A stretch of 64,000 nucleotides of DNA from Pseudocercospora fijiensis CIRAD86 (GCF_000340215.1 NW_006921541.1:3404354-3468353), one strand, 5' to 3'. Counted from the first letter of the stretch, positions 20,866 to 34,642 are shown. A program made the numbers and translations. Notes: generated from the letters alone by a model not told the origin.

Positions 20866-23800
20866 TTGGCTTCTATACTAACTACTAGTCCTCTACCCGA
20901 ATCGACCCCGGTCGTTACGGCTACGACGAGAATCGACGCGATTAGCTACGGGTCCTACCGATCTTCCGCCGATTACTACGATTTAACTCCTACCCGTTAC
21001 GACGGTACCTATTCGATTTACTACCCTTCCGCACTATACCCTACCGACGCGCGAGCGCCTTATCGGCGATCCTATTAGTACCCCGAGGAGATAGTAGTAG
21101 TAGTTTCTACCTTTAGTAGCAATTGCCTACTATACTTAGGTCTAGGGGCAGCCGCTTTCCCTAGGAGGACCTGCTCTAATAAGCTACGCTCCTCCGCCTT
21201 TAGTCGGTTCTCCGTTATTGTCCTCTATCTAGAGACTATCTCGCCTCTACCCTCTTACTAATAGTTTACTCGCTTGCCGTAGCTCCTTCGGACTTGCTTC
21301 TAACTCCGGTAGAAGCCTCGAAATTAGCTAAGCTAGCGGTTTAACCGCTGCCCTAGTACTACAATCTCGGATTGCTAGATATAGAGCCCTATATTCTACG
21401 TATCTGTTCCTATATTTAGAACTACGTCGATTATAGCGAGAACTTCGCGACCTAGCTTAGGGTAAAGTACGGCCGAATCGACTTGCTTACCTTATACGTT
21501 CTATACTATTACCCGCTCGTAGGAAATCCGCCGCCTCTATAGGCTAAAATCGAGGAACTCTACCTAGACGCCCTTAACGGTTACAACTTCCTAGGATAGT
21601 AGATAGTAGATAAAGGAATTCTAACTAAATCGGTTAAGGAGCTTAAAGCCGCGCTCCTAACGGTACGCGATTTACGTTATTACCGTTAATTCTACCTAGA
21701 GATCTATCTACTACCTATAGTAGAGTAGCGCCTACCGGCCCGACTAGCTTAAGTTCTACCGCGGCCTATAGTTTCGCCTATTACTACGGTAGAAACAACC
21801 GTACCGCCGGAATAGCGTTATTAGACCGCTATACTAGTGCGCCCGTTTACTAGCGTCTTATACCGCGACAAAAGATCGGAAGTATCCGCGCTTACTAAGC
21901 GTAGATCTCGGGCGCACTTATAGGCTAGGGTCGCTACGTACTTAGCGCTAAGCCTCCTCGGCTTCTACCTTATACGCGCTTCCCTTTTTTTAGCTACGGC
22001 CCTGTAGCTAGTTAGCCTTAGCATACCCCGCACCCGTACGTATAGCTGAGCAGCTAATAAAATCTTCTAATACCCCGTATCCGAATGTATAGCCGAGCTA
22101 ATAAAATCTAATACCCCGTACCCGAACGTATAGCTAAGTATCTAATTAGAATTGCGTCGCAATCTAACAAACAAACAAGCCTATAAGCTAACCCCTCTAA
22201 GGTAGGTGCGCCTATAGCCGAGTCGCGCGCCTAAGGCAATTAGGTACCTCCGAAGCCGCGTCTACTAAGGATTAGCCTAGTCGGCTAAGAACGTACGCCG
22301 AGAATCGAACGCGCGACCTTAACCTACAGACCGTAAAGCGCGGATACTATATTAGACCGCTACACTAGTGCGCCCGTTTACTAGCGTCTTACGCCGCGAT
22401 AAAAGATCGGAAGTATCCGCGCTTACTAAGCGTAGATCTCGGGCGCACTTATAGGCTAGGGTCGCTACGTACTTAGCGCTAAGCCTCCTCGGCTTCTGCC
22501 TTATAAGCGTCCTAGTTCGCCTAATAGCTCGCTTAAATCGGTTTTCTTATAAAGGCTACTTAAGCTACGATACCTAGCGGACGAGAATCCTTAGAAGCTA
22601 AAGGGGCCTCTACCTAAGACTTCCTCTAAGGAACCGTTAACTAGGCCTTCCGATCTATCGACGTTACCGTTCTAGGACATCGGTCGCGGCTAATTGCCTC
22701 TAATAAACGATAGCCTCGCCGACCTATAGGCTAACAAGCCGCGTAGTCGTTTCTAATATCGTACCCTAGTAGATGCCTTATAGACAACCGAGGAGATCGA
22801 TAGGGCGAATATCGCTATATAATAAAACCGTTAGCGTCGTAATTATCTTCGCGAATTAGCTAGATAGAGAGGAGTCTATCTTAACGAAGTCGTACTAGAC
22901 TTTCTAATAGAATAGGCGATTTCTCCGCTATCGGCTACGCGTAAGCTAAGTCCGCCCTAGCCGAACCTAGGTTAATACGATTACTAGTAGAGGGTAGACG
23001 TATATATAAATGCCTATAGGCATAGCCGCTTACGTCGGGGCAGGTTTGCGCTAGGCGATCCGCCTAGTAATCCGCCTAGTAATCCTCCTAGCAATCTACT
23101 TAGTAATCCTCCTAACGATCCTCTACTACCGCTACCTAGTAACTTCGATCCGGGTAATTCCTCTCGTAAGCCGACTTAGGGTTAGCCTTTGCCCTTTCCG
23201 CCGTTAGACTTATATAGTCTACTACGGGAAAGTAAGAAGCAACGCTAGAGGCACCGTCGGTATAGGGATAATCCGAGTAAGAATAGATCCTTATTAGATA
23301 GTAAGGATTCGGACGACTTCGATTAATCCTCGTCGGATAACGATAGCTCCTTAGATGCTAGTTATTATAGATACGCCCGCCGTCGCAGATACTATTAGTA
23401 TTATCGGGACTACGTCGCGGAATCGCTAGTTTCTAAAGCGAGTTATATCTAGGGGTACTACGCCCGCCCCTAGCGGCTATAGTTCGATTTAGCGTATCTT
23501 AGATTCTTCGATCCTCTACTTAGTATTATAGATTACGGCGAGGGAGACTACGCCTTAGTCGGGAACAAGATAATATACTGTTCGGTATATACTTTTATCG
23601 AAGCGGCTAAGGATTATACTTATATCGTAGAGCGAGAGACAGTTCGTCTTAATCTCTCTCTTTACTTTCGAGAGATAGCGCTTAGTTAGTATTATAGTTA
23701 CCTTTCTAGCCGTAACCGAGTAAAGCTCCGCGGCGGATACGGTCTAAAGCGCTAGGAACGTTATCTTAGTAAGAAATAGAAGGTCCCTCCGATAAAGGCG

Positions 23801-24940
23801 ATAGATCTCCTCGATAAGTAACGCTACGACCGGTAGGATATCGCTTTAAGGCGTTTAGTAACGGACTTTATTATTAAGACGGTGCGACTCGCTAAGGATA
23901 CCGGCGTACAGAAATCGAACCGGCTCTTAGAAGCTTACCGTCGAATAGACCCGCGCCTCTAATTAAACATAGACGAGCTAAATTGTCGTATAAAGGTCGA
24001 TAAGTAGGTTACGTACTATAAAAAGCAGGCATTAATTTAGGAGCATATACTTTCGTTCTCGTCTAATCGTCGCTAAGACGCTATAACTAGGAACAATAGC
24101 CGCGCTAGTAAGGCTACCTAGTAGAACCGATACAAAGGGAACGCCTCTTATACTCTAGCGAGCTTCGCTCTAGTAAGAGTATCCCCTAACTACCGGAACC
24201 GCGATATCGACCGACCGAACCTACTACGCCTTACTAACGCCTATTAGTAGAATCGCCTACCTAACGCCCCTTAGTAGAATCGCCTGCCGCTAGTAGGAAA
24301 TAGTAAAGGACCGTCGAAGGATAGTAGCCCTACCTTCCTTCTAAAAGACCTAAAGCGAGTCGATTCGCGCCTATTTAATCGATAGGATAGAAAGCGCAAC
24401 GATCGAGCTTGTAAGTAGGCTAACTTTGCCGATAATAGTAAGAAAGTAGGCGATACTATAAATAATGCTAACTAAGCCGATAACGGCTATCGGGAGGATA
24501 GTTAGGAGGATAATAGAAGAACCGACGCGGATAATTATAGCTATTTTAGTAACGCCGGAGAAGACGCCGACTACTTTACCGACCTATACGACTCCGATCC
24601 GGGCTTAGGAGCTTACTTTGCAAGCGTAGGCGACTGCTCGCTATTAGCGTTAAACTCGGTACTATAGGCTAAAGCGTCCCTACCGGCGGCGATCTAACTA
24701 TTTGCCTCTACGAAGCACGCTTATAAGGTCTATAGACGGCGATTTAAGTTAGGCAACCTTCTATACTAGTATGTCTATAAGGAGTATATAGGGGCGACGA
24801 CGCCTTCTACTATTATCGAACGCATATCGGTAAACCCGGAAGTAATTTAGTCGAAGGCGCCTCCGTTAGCTTAGTAAGGTTACGTATTCCGGAATTAGTA
24901 ATATATAACTTTCCCTCTTCGGTTGTTACTATCCGGTATA
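20866..24940 (+). pseudogene. gag region of inner Gypsy, RIP-inactivated
   Basis: Opens with a clean 70-codon stretch from ATG 20866 (MASILTTSPLPESTP, then Tyr/Ser/Pro-rich). It continues with frequent TAG as a Ser/Arg/Asp-rich, partly charged protein. A basic stretch near 24360-24420 followed by Cys residues may be the degraded nucleocapsid. The region is split at 21821-22505 by direct repeats around a tRNA-like segment. Length exceeds 3.5 kb, larger than a typical gag, so extra DNA may be included. Confidence 0.6.
21821..22505. repeat. 154-bp direct repeats flanking a 377-bp tRNA-like segment
   Basis: 21821-21974 and 22352-22505 are 154-bp direct repeats with few differences. Between them are three imperfect tandem units built on ataccccgtacccgaacgtat (about 22024-22140) and, on the minus strand at about 22370-22285, a tRNA-like segment. 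It has an A-box-like tagtgtagcggtctaa and a B-box-like gcgttcgattc about 45 nt later. Acceptor-stem pairing does not close, so it is a decayed tRNA-derived (SINE-like) sequence at best. Confidence 0.55.
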
Positions 24941-27900
24941 TCTATATAGGTCTGCCTAGATACTAGCTATACGCTTACTATTACGAAAAAAGACTTCGTT
25001 TTAAGCTATCGCCCGGACGTAGAGGTACGCAAGCTACGCGAACTAATCGAAATCGGCGGTATTACCGGCGCGTATCGCTCTAGGGAATACGTCGTATTAG
25101 ACATATTTGTCCTAGTAGCAAAGACGGACGGTATAGTCTCCCTAGTACGAATAACTCGTAAGGTTTACCTAGTTCCTAAACTAAAGGCAAAAATCCTAGT
25201 CGGTATAGATACGATTACTCTAGAGAGAATAAAGATCGATATTCCCGTACGGACAGTTACTATAGCTAGTTAGGATAACGCCCGCTTTAAAGTAGCTATT
25301 AAGCGTAAGAAAGGGAAGTCGGTTTAGCGCCCCGTAAGGCTAGCGGAGGACGTAATATTAGCGCCGCGTACGGTCGCCCTCGCGCTAGTTAAGTATAGCG
25401 GTAACCTCCCTAAGGGCCGGGATTTCATTCTTAACGCCGGTTTCTTAGTCTAGCTAACTAGCAATATATAGGGATTGTCGTTACAAGCTCCGCCGTTAGT
25501 AACGGCGTATAATTAGGTCGTAGACGCTAATTTTTCTTATATATATATTCGTAACAATGCGACGACTCTAGTAACGATTCGAGCCGGATAGCTACTTAGT
25601 TCGTTAAGTAATAGGACTATTGCTAGGGCCTACTATATCGACGTAGCCGACTACGGACTAGCGGGATTAAGTCCTAACGCTTTTACGGCTACGCGGGATA
25701 TGCTAAATGCGTAGCGGGAACACTAGTACGCGTTAGGCGTAACGATCTATAGTAACGATAACTAGGTAGACTAAATCGCTATAGCGGTCGAGCGGTACCT
25801 AGAGCTTTTTACTAATCGCTAAACGGTCGTTAATATTCCCGAGCACGATTATATACCTATCCTAACTGTACTAAATTACCTAGATCTGTTACCGCCCCCT
25901 CTCGTATAATTAACCTAGGCAAGAGGGATCGTAAAGTAGTAGATAAGATATATAACGACCTATACCGCTAAGGGAAGATATAGTACACAACCGAGCCTAC
26001 GCCCTTCGGCTTTCTAGTGTTTGTCGTATAGAAGCGCGTTGCTAACGGTAAAGGTAGTATAATTAATAAGCTACGGGCGGTAGTCGATATACGCGCCTTA
26101 AATAAGATAACAATCCTCGATAGCTATTAGATACCGCTCTAGGCGGATCTCTTTATATAGTTAGTAGGGTGCTAGTATATTAGCACTATAGACTGTCTAA
26201 CCTTCTTCTACTAATAGGGCGTAAAGCCGGAGGATCGTTATAAATTAACGATTAATACTTATCGTAGCTAGGAATAGTATAAGGTCGCTATTATAGGATA
26301 TTCGAATAGTGTCTAATTCGTATAGCGGAAGCTAGATTAGATCCTTCGCGACTATCGCAGCTTTACGCGGGTATATATCGACGATATCGTAGTGTTTTCG
26401 TAGACGTTGCCTAAGTATCTCGATTATCTAGAAGCGGTTTTCTAGAGATTAGACGCCGTAAGGATTAGCATTAGTCCGAAGAAGACTTTCTTAGGCTTCC
26501 CCTCTACGACCCTTTTAGGTTAGTACGTTAGCGGCCTCGGTTTAGCTACGAGTAAGGAGAAAATCGTAGCGATTACCTTACTTTAGTTCCCGGAAAACGT
26601 ATAGAAGCTAGAGCATTATCTCGGTCTAACTAATTAGTTGCGGCAATATATCCTATACTACGCGCAGATAGCGGCGCCTCTATAGGCGGAGAAAATACGC
26701 TTATTAAAAGGGGCGCTAGTTACCGGCAATAGTCGTCGCCGGCACGTCGCCGTTACAACGCTAGGTAAGAACGATTAGTACCGCGACGAGCTAGTAAAAG
26801 CGTTTCGCTTATTACAATCGATATTCTACGAGCCCTCCTTCCTATACTATTTCGACTCTAACCGTCGCTTATACGCTAATATAGATTCCTCTAAGAGTTT
26901 AGCTATAGCGCAGTGCTCTACTATATCGATAGGGAGGGGATCCTCTAGAGCGGGACATATGATAGGACTAGACTCTATTCTATCTAAGGGAAGGCGTAGT
27001 TGTTTCCTTACTATAAGGTTTAGCCTATTCTATTCTTAAGCCGAGGCCTAACTTAGGCGGAGATACGATATTAGCCGATAGAGCTCGAATACTCGGGAAT
27101 CGTATAGATAGTAAAGAAGGTAGGCTATTTAATATATGCTTTATCGAGGCCGACGACTATCTTTATAGACTACTATACCGCGGTCGGTCTTACTAACTCG
27201 GTATCGATAACTACGACTACCGATATAGGTAAGCAGAACCTAAAGTTAGTAAGGGTATCGATGTTCCTTTCCTAATATCGAGTTAATATAGTTTACCGTC
27301 TAGGGCGGATATACCTAGTTCTAGACGCCCTTAGTCGACTTCTAGGGGATATAGAGTCGCCTAAGTTAACGCCGGACAAGGAGAACTTAGACCCGCTCTC
27401 TTACTATACCGACGTTACGCCCTCTTCGGCCGATCTAGAGGAAGTAGCCTACTTCTATACGATATTAGTAGAGCTAGATCCGGATTTCCGACGTCGGTTA
27501 AACCGAGCGTACGATAACGACGAATATTAGTCTAGGGTTTTACGACTAGTTCGATAAGCGTAGGCGCGGAATGCTTTAGAGCGCCTCTATTCGGAAGGAG
27601 CTAATATGCCTTCGGTAACGAAAACGCTAGTTCGGTATAAGGGTAGCAAAAATCCGGACCTATTTATAGGTAATAAGTTTAATAGTCCGCTAGGCATTCG
27701 ATTCTTCGAGAGAGACGGCCTCTTATATTTCCGTAACTAATCTTTAGGGCGCGAGCGACTCTATATCTCTTAGGCCTTAATAGGCGAGATCTTCGAGTAG
27801 GCTTACGATAACCGTTGCTACTAAGGCTTTTAGCGCGTCTTCGACCGCATTTAAGCTTCCTTCTTTATATATCGACTCGCTCGCTACCTTCGCCTCTATT

Positions 27901-28860
27901 TAGATTACTATTACTAGTGTCTCCTTTTACGTACCCCCTAATACGCTCCTTACGGCGAACTTTACCCGATCTAGAATATAGAGGGCCTATACTATACTAT
28001 AACGATAGATCTCGTAACTGCCTTACCGGTTACGACCGATAGTTTTAATATACTATATACGATTACTTATAAGACGTCTAAGCAGGTAGTAGTCGTCCTA
28101 GGTAAAGAGGACTAGAAGGCCTACGACTAGGGCATCGCTCTAATCGATAGGCTTTGCTTAATAGATATAAGTTTGCTAGTAGTGCTTATCGCTAATCGTA
28201 ATCCTCGCTAGCTAAGCGACTTCTTTAAGGGCGTTTTCTCGCGCCTACGTACGAAGCTAGCTACGTCTATAGCCTATTACCCTTAAACCGATAGTTAATC
28301 CGAGCGAACTAACTAAACAGTCGAGACGGCGATTCGTTACTAGTTAGCGGATTATCCTAGCGAGAATTAGACGACGTTTATCCTATAGCTATAGGCTACG
28401 CTTAATAACTCCTGTAATACGACTACCGGTTAGTCGCCGAACGAGGTTGCTATAGGCGTAAGGACGAATCTCGACTCGCTCGATATACTATACGACTATC
28501 TGTATAATAGGGCGGTAGCGCGTAGCCGTATCTAGAAGGAAGTCTAGGACGCGATTGCTTAGGCGAACGTAAAGATAAAAGAACGGTATAACAGCAAGTA
28601 TAAGCCCCTATTCCTTAAGCTAGGTAACCGTATTATACTTCGCCTATACTGTAGTTACGAAGTGCTAGGTTAGTCGTACAAGTTTAGCTACCGTTTTAAA
28701 GGGCCTTTTACGGTTCTTAAGAAAGTCGGACGACTAGCCTACTATCTCGAGTTGCCGCTATTAATACGTATCTATCCGGTAATATCGGTTTCGTAGTTAG
28801 AAAAAGCCCCTAAAGACCTAGATCCTTTTAAGAGAACTATTAATTACGAGCCCCCGCCCG
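24941..28860 (+). pseudogene. pol of inner Gypsy (PR-RT-RH-IN), RIP-inactivated
   Basis: Protease near 24955 (CLDTSYTLTITKKDFVLSYR). Reverse transcriptase at about 25995-26560, with PFGFLVFVV, VVDIRALNKITI, VYIDDIVVFS and PKKTFLGFPSTTLLG. RNase H near 26840 (YFDSNRRLYANIDSSKSLAI). Integrase at about 27600-28400 (TITIDLVTALPVTTDSFN, LIANRNPR.LSDFFKGVFSR, SIAYYP.TDS.SERTN.TVE), then the small C-terminal barrel (LKLGNRIILRLYCSYEV). Order and motifs are those of a fungal chromovirus pol. TAG replaces most Gln/Trp. Confidence 0.88.
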
Positions 28861-29070
28861 TTATAGCTAAGGACGGTCTAGGTTCTAGCGACGAGGGCGA
28901 TTCTTACGAAATCGAGCGCTTTCTCGGGCGACAGACTATCGTCCGAAGAGGCTAGCCCGTTCTCTAATACCTAGTAAAGTAGAAAGGGTATAGGAGCGCC
29001 TATAATATATAGTATAATATCGACGACTTAACGGGCGTAGACGATCTACGTAAAATCTACGATAACGTAT
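28861..29070 (+). pseudogene. Chromodomain at end of inner Gypsy pol
   Basis: YEIERFLGRQTIVRRG then VL.YLVKWKGYRSAYNI.YN fits the chromodomain signature (E-x-I-L-x-R, YLVKWKGY, TW). Chromovirus integrases use such domains to target heterochromatin marks. Confidence 0.75.
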
Positions 29071-29707
29071 ACCCTCTAAAGGAGGTACCGCTATCCCGTA
29101 CCCTCCGTAGGATAGTAAAGCGGACGAGAGCTCGCTAGCCTTTTTTAGAGGTTGCTAGCTCCGCCGATAAAGGCGAGGCCGGGCAATCCCTTACGGTTCG
29201 TCGTAAATCGATATAACTCCGCGGCGCGACTCCTCCTTTAGAGTCGTAATCCGCCTAGGCGTACCCTTATATCGTTATCGTAACTACGTTACTTAGGCAA
29301 CTGTTATACGTAGGCGCGGGCTATTCCTTATTTAGTATCGATCTTTCCGGTATCCTACGATAAGAGAGCTTTCTATTAATTACCGACGACGAATAGAAAC
29401 AGACCTCGAGCGTAAGAACCGCGTCTACCGTAGGGATCGTAAAGTAGTAGCTTTTTAGTAAAAATTTCTATAGCACCGATCGCGATATAAGCGCCTAAAC
29501 GTTATATTATTCGAGTCGGATTTACAACGCGCGTCTCGCCTATACTATAAGGCCGACACGTTCGACCTCCTCTAAGAAGCGATAGCTAAGGAATATTATA
29601 GAAGCGAGGATCGAGACCCTTAGGACACCGCGATAGGGAATAGTAAAATTAACGCTCCTCGCGGGGAACCGCTACTATTAGACGGTCTAGGATCGGCTAG
29701 ACAGTCC

Positions 29708-32700
29708 TTGTTTATTACCGGCTTAACGCCTACGCCTAAGCTAGAGAGTAAGGCAAGCAATAAGGATATAGTATTAGATACTACGGTCGAGAATTATACG
29801 GCCGCGCCTAAGCTAGAGGACCTAACGGACAAGGCGGATATAGTATTAGATACTATAGTCGAGAGTCGTACGGCCGCGCCGGAGCTAGAGAATATAACGG
29901 ATAAGGGAGATATAGTATTAGACGAAACGGTCGAGAATTGTATAGCCGCGCCGGAGCCGGAGGATATAACGAGTAGAGAGGATATAGCTTTAGATACTAC
30001 GATCGAGATTCCTACGATCGCGGTTAGGCCTAAGGATATAGCGAGTAGAGAGGAGGCAGCCGTAGATCCTTCGATCGAGGTTCCTACGCTCGCGGATAAG
30101 CTTAAGAATATAACAAACGGAAAGGATATAGCGCCCGGCGCTACGGTCGAGATACGTACGGCTACGCCTAAGATAGAGAATATAGAGAACTCGATAAAGG
30201 ATTCGGTAGGTAAAGGAGATACGATAGCGGATTAGATCGGCGAGTATCGTAGAGAGATAGATAACGCCGCGCTCGACCTATAATAACCGCGGCTAGAGGA
30301 AAACAGTACTAACCTAACGTAGACGCTAGAAGGCTTTGTAATTCTCGCTACGGTAGAAGGCAATATCTAATAGATCTTTCGTAGGGCGCTATAGCTTATT
30401 TCTACCGACGGTAGCTTAAGTACTAGCGAGGTTTAGACGGTCTTAAGCTATACCGCCGAGGATAGGTATATACGGCCTTTCCTAATATTTACTAAGGACG
30501 GATCCGATATAGAGCTATACTACGTATTAACGGACGCTAGCCGATAACTATTATAACGACGCGCACCGTTATTCCTAGGTCGTAGTCGTATTAACGGGAC
30601 GCTAATAGCAAGCTTAGTACTATTGCCCCTAGCGGATAAGGTAGACGAGTCCGATTAGGAATCGCTCGATATAATAGCTCGGCCGTAATCGTAGGGAACG
30701 CTAGGCAGTAAGTTTAGTACGGCGTAGCGTTAGACTATCGCTAACCTGTCGATAGTGCTTCCGAATCTAGACTATCTACTCTCCGATATTGGACGGTTTT
30801 TATTTCTAAAATATTATATACTAGCGGTTATCGCGGCGGTTAATCTAGACTATGTTTTCGATAGGAAGTCGTTTATATAGGCGGTTATAGCGCTTACTAC
30901 GAAGAAGAAATAGTTAACGGAATTAGCGAAGGTATTGCTAGGCGAGGGCCGACAGATAGGTCGAGTACTCTATAAGGCTATAGCCGACTATTTTATTAAT
31001 AACGGCGACCCTCCGCTGCACTATTAAGGTAAATAGGAGTTTATTTAGAAGGGCAAAGCGTTAGAGGTTAGGATTCCGGAGGCCGAGAAGCTATAGGACG
31101 CCGTACCTAGCTTCTTTACCCTCTACCGTAACGCCGCGGCCTACGCGTCTAGTAGCCCGGTTAACGGTACGGAAAGCGGCCCGACTAATCCCGTTAGCGC
31201 GCAGCCTCTTTATACGCCTTCGGCTTTAGAATCGGCACTACTATTAACAATACCTGCAAACCGACCGGCTTCGCTAAAATTACTATCTTTACTAGCGTAT
31301 ACCCTTCCTAATTTACCGCTATTATAGGTACTAGCCTCCCTAACGCAGGCGCCGAGTAACGGCTCGCCGTAAGCGCCCGTACTAGCTCCCCCTAAGCTAC
31401 TTACTACTCCGATCGAGTCGGTATACGAAGAATACCTAGACCCTTCCCCTAAAGAACTCTAGTTCGAGCGACGGCGGCTCCGAAGGTAGCGTACGCGATA
31501 GACTTTAATTAATAAGCGTCTTCTTCGTACTAACGAGATACCCGAATAAGCGGCAATCCGGTAGTGCGTAGAATACGAGGACTATAATAAGAAAGTCGAT
31601 ATACTAATCGCCGCTAATCCTATAGAGCGTAACAAGGCTAAAGATATACGCTTTATCTAGGCCGCGAAACTCGTACGTAACGTATACGCCGAGGACGTAG
31701 ACGGTCGACTACCTAACCTCTTTCGCCTACGCCTACGTAAGCAACTCGTCGAATACTATCTAGTAAGGCTTTAGTATTACCTATACTATCTATACCTTAC
31801 TGCGGGCGATCGGCGCTTCTAGATTCTACGCGAATTGCATTAGTATATAGGCAAGCTAGTTACCGATTTTAAAAACCTACTCTTTATATAACTATACTCC
31901 TTCTAAATCGTAAACGACGATTACGCCCGTAAATACTCTATCTTTAGGACCGACCTCTACTCGGACGGTTACGATACGTAGTAGGAGATTTACGCGATAC
32001 GCTTTAGCGAGTACGTAGCGCTTATAACTACGGGCGAATTAAAGGAGCTTCCTAACCTAGCTAACCTCGATACGAATTTTCTACTAACTATTACTTTCTA
32101 CTACGCGAAGTTGTAGCACTAACTTCTAGCAAATATTACCCGCTTACGCGAGAACTTCCTTAGCTTAAGTACCTATACCGGCGACCTACGATTCTAGCTA
32201 GCACCGTCTCTAATCCGTAATAGAGCCGTCGGTCTTATAGTACGCGTTATCTTACACTTCCTATAGACGGTCGACCTCGTATAAGAGTAGTTCTACCGCT
32301 TCGTCCTAAAAGAATATCGCGATAGTATTATAGTAGGCAGTTACCTAGTCCTATATAAGCGTAGCGAGAACGGTAAGGACGTATCCTACCGTAACTACGG
32401 TAAGGAATACTAGAAGACGGGCAAGCGACCTATTAGCGAATACGTCGGAGCGACGAAGTATTATAAGATCGACCTAACTACCTATAGCGAAGTCTAATTC
32501 TTATAGATAGTAGCTACTAGACGACTCTCGATAGTGCGCCTACCTCTACTAGACTCCTAGCTTAAGGACTATACAGTTTAGCTACTACTAATCGGTATAG
32601 AACTTAGTACCTAGTCGGCTATATAGCTCTATAAGTAGTACAAGTCGTCCCTTAATTCTAGTAGTCTACCCTACCTATACCGTCGCAACCTAGGTCGCCT

Positions 32701-34350
32701 AGCTATTACCTAGAACGTCGTCGCTTACACCTAGCAGTATATTACGGTCTATAACGCCTATACGCTTCGCGGTAAGGGCTATATATCCGCCCTCTACACT
32801 AATAAGGCGCTTACGGATACGAAGGCTACTAATACGTCGCGTACGGAACAGTACGCTTAGCTTATAGGTAGCGGTCGCTACTAGAACGGTACCTATGCCG
32901 CTAATAAGGGCAAAGGCATGCCTCTACTACTCCTTAACCGTTAATACCTAGTAGACTTTAGCCTAGTCTGCTAGCTAACTTAGATCGATCCGGTATACGC
33001 CTTATCTACCTTTATCGCCTATATCTAGACGCTTAAGGACGGCGCTATCCCTAATAGATTAGAGCCCGCGCTAACGCTATAGTTCTACAATTTGCCGAAG
33101 ACGGTCTCTACCGATCTAGTCTTCGATCCTTTAGGCGTCTAGGAGCGTATTATATAGGGTAATACTATTTTTAAGTACGATAAGATAGTAACGAATAAGA
33201 ATTACTAGTAGTACAATATCGACTATACTTAGGATCCTATAGGCGTATTCCTAGTACTGTTACCCGACTACTCGCTAGACGAGACCGACCTTACTAACGC
33301 GTACCTCTTTAGTAAAATCTTCCCTCCTAAGCTCGCGACTCGGGCTAAGCCGCAACCTCCGGCCGTTGCCCCGCTAACTAAGGCGATCTAGCTAAACTCC
33401 TCGCGCGTATTACTATCGACTAAGTTAAACACTCGCTAGAAGCTAACCGCTAGCCCGTTCTTAGCGCCTCGCCTATCGTCGAAGATACCGCTACCGTCTA
33501 ACCTATTCTCTACGCCTACGAAGGCTCTAGCTACGGCTTAGCTACTACCGCCTAACAATACGGTTACGTAGCTATAGTACAAGCTCCTAGCGCTTCCGAT
33601 ACGCTTACTACCTTTGCCCGCTTTATAGGAAAATACTATAGGCGCCTACGGATAATACTAATATAATACGACGGCAATTAGTATACGTACGCTTAACTTA
33701 CAAGCTCTCTACTATATACGCTAGTCCGAGTTAGTAGCAACCGAGGTGTACTAGCTTTAATAGATGCTAGCTAAGGCATAGATCCGCGAAGTAACTAAGC
33801 GCTAGATAGCCTAGTAGTATCGTCTTTCCGCTACGGTCTTAAAGGAGTCGCTTACGCTATCGCTAACCTATCTTTACTACGATTTCTTACGCGTCGCGCC
33901 GTAATAGGCAATCCCTATACTATACCTAATTAACGAGGACGCTTTTAAGCTACTCGGCGGCGTATAAGGCAATACTACTAAGGATAAGATCGCTAAGCTT
34001 AACGCATAGATAGCCGACTACTTTAAGCTATACGGTACTATACGCGACGCCGATACGCTGCTATTACTAGGTGCCGACTTCCCTAACATCCCTATCGATT
34101 AGTTAGACCGCGCTACTACTATAGCGGACGTAGTTAATACCTCGCTATCCGATAACAAGACTATAAAGACCGTTACGCCTTAGCCGCAGCTAAAGGCGGT
34201 TTAGACTATACCGACTAGCTTACGCGACGCCCTTCGTAACCGTCGTAATAAGCAAGTATAAAACCGACGCAGTTATTACTAGAGAGACACGATTCTGTAC
34301 CTAGCATTACCGTTCTAGTATACTGTTTAGGTTTAGCCTTTGTGCGACGC
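29708..34350 (+). pseudogene. Extra ORF (~1500 codons) downstream of pol in inner Gypsy
   Basis: One frame can be followed from 29708 to about 34330 if TAG is ignored. The first 175 codons (29708-30235) have no stop and consist of about six degenerate repeats of roughly 25 residues with the pattern DIVLDTTVE..TAAP.LED(I/L)T. The rest is globular-looking: IYRAL.LISTDGSL-type segments near 30400, YIRPFLIFTKDGSDIELYYV near 30470, RKYSIFRTDLYSDGYDT near 31930, GKGYISALYTNKALTDTKAT near 32780 and FDPLGV.ERII near 33130. It has no recognisable gag, pol or env motif, and I cannot name the family. Confidence 0.6.
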
Positions 34351-34454
34351 TATTACGCTCTTTTTGCCTTAAACCTTCCTACGGTGCGGCCTGCTAAGGA
34401 CCTTTGTTTTAGGACACTATAGACAGTGCCGACCTTTTTTATAGGGAGGGAGGC

Positions 34455-34642
34455 TATTACGATATAACACTATTGCATATACGATAGCAGGCAGCGGTCA
34501 CTATCGACCGCTGCGGTCGCTATTGCTACTAATAGTAGGACTATTATATAGATAGCTTGCCTCGCGGTACCTTAGAGAATATATTAACTTTTGCACCGCA
34601 TAACCGTTACGATACCTTCGTACTGTAACCGTGTGCCTAGCA
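34455..34642 (+). repeat. 3' LTR of inner Gypsy
   Basis: 188 bp, matches 20652-20839. Followed by ttgct. Confidence 0.93.

Larger units (their letters stand above)
20652..34642 (+). mobile_element. 14-kb chromodomain Gypsy with extra 3' ORF (inner element)
   Basis: 188-bp LTRs at 20652-20839 and 34455-34642, starting TGTTACGATA and ending GTGCCTAGCA (RIP variants TATT and GTAT). The perfect 5-bp target duplication is ttgct (20647-20651 and 34643-34647). Total 13991 bp. The order is gag, protease, RT, RNase H, integrase, chromodomain and then a long extra ORF. The insertion sits 161 bp inside the right end of the hAT. The LTRs differ almost only by transitions at CA/TG sites, so divergence reflects RIP rather than age. 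Confidence 0.93.

Noticed and set aside
29708..34350. Envelope gene of a retrovirus-like element
   Set aside because: Position after pol fits, but no signal peptide, fusion segment or C-terminal membrane anchor could be seen. Left as unknown.
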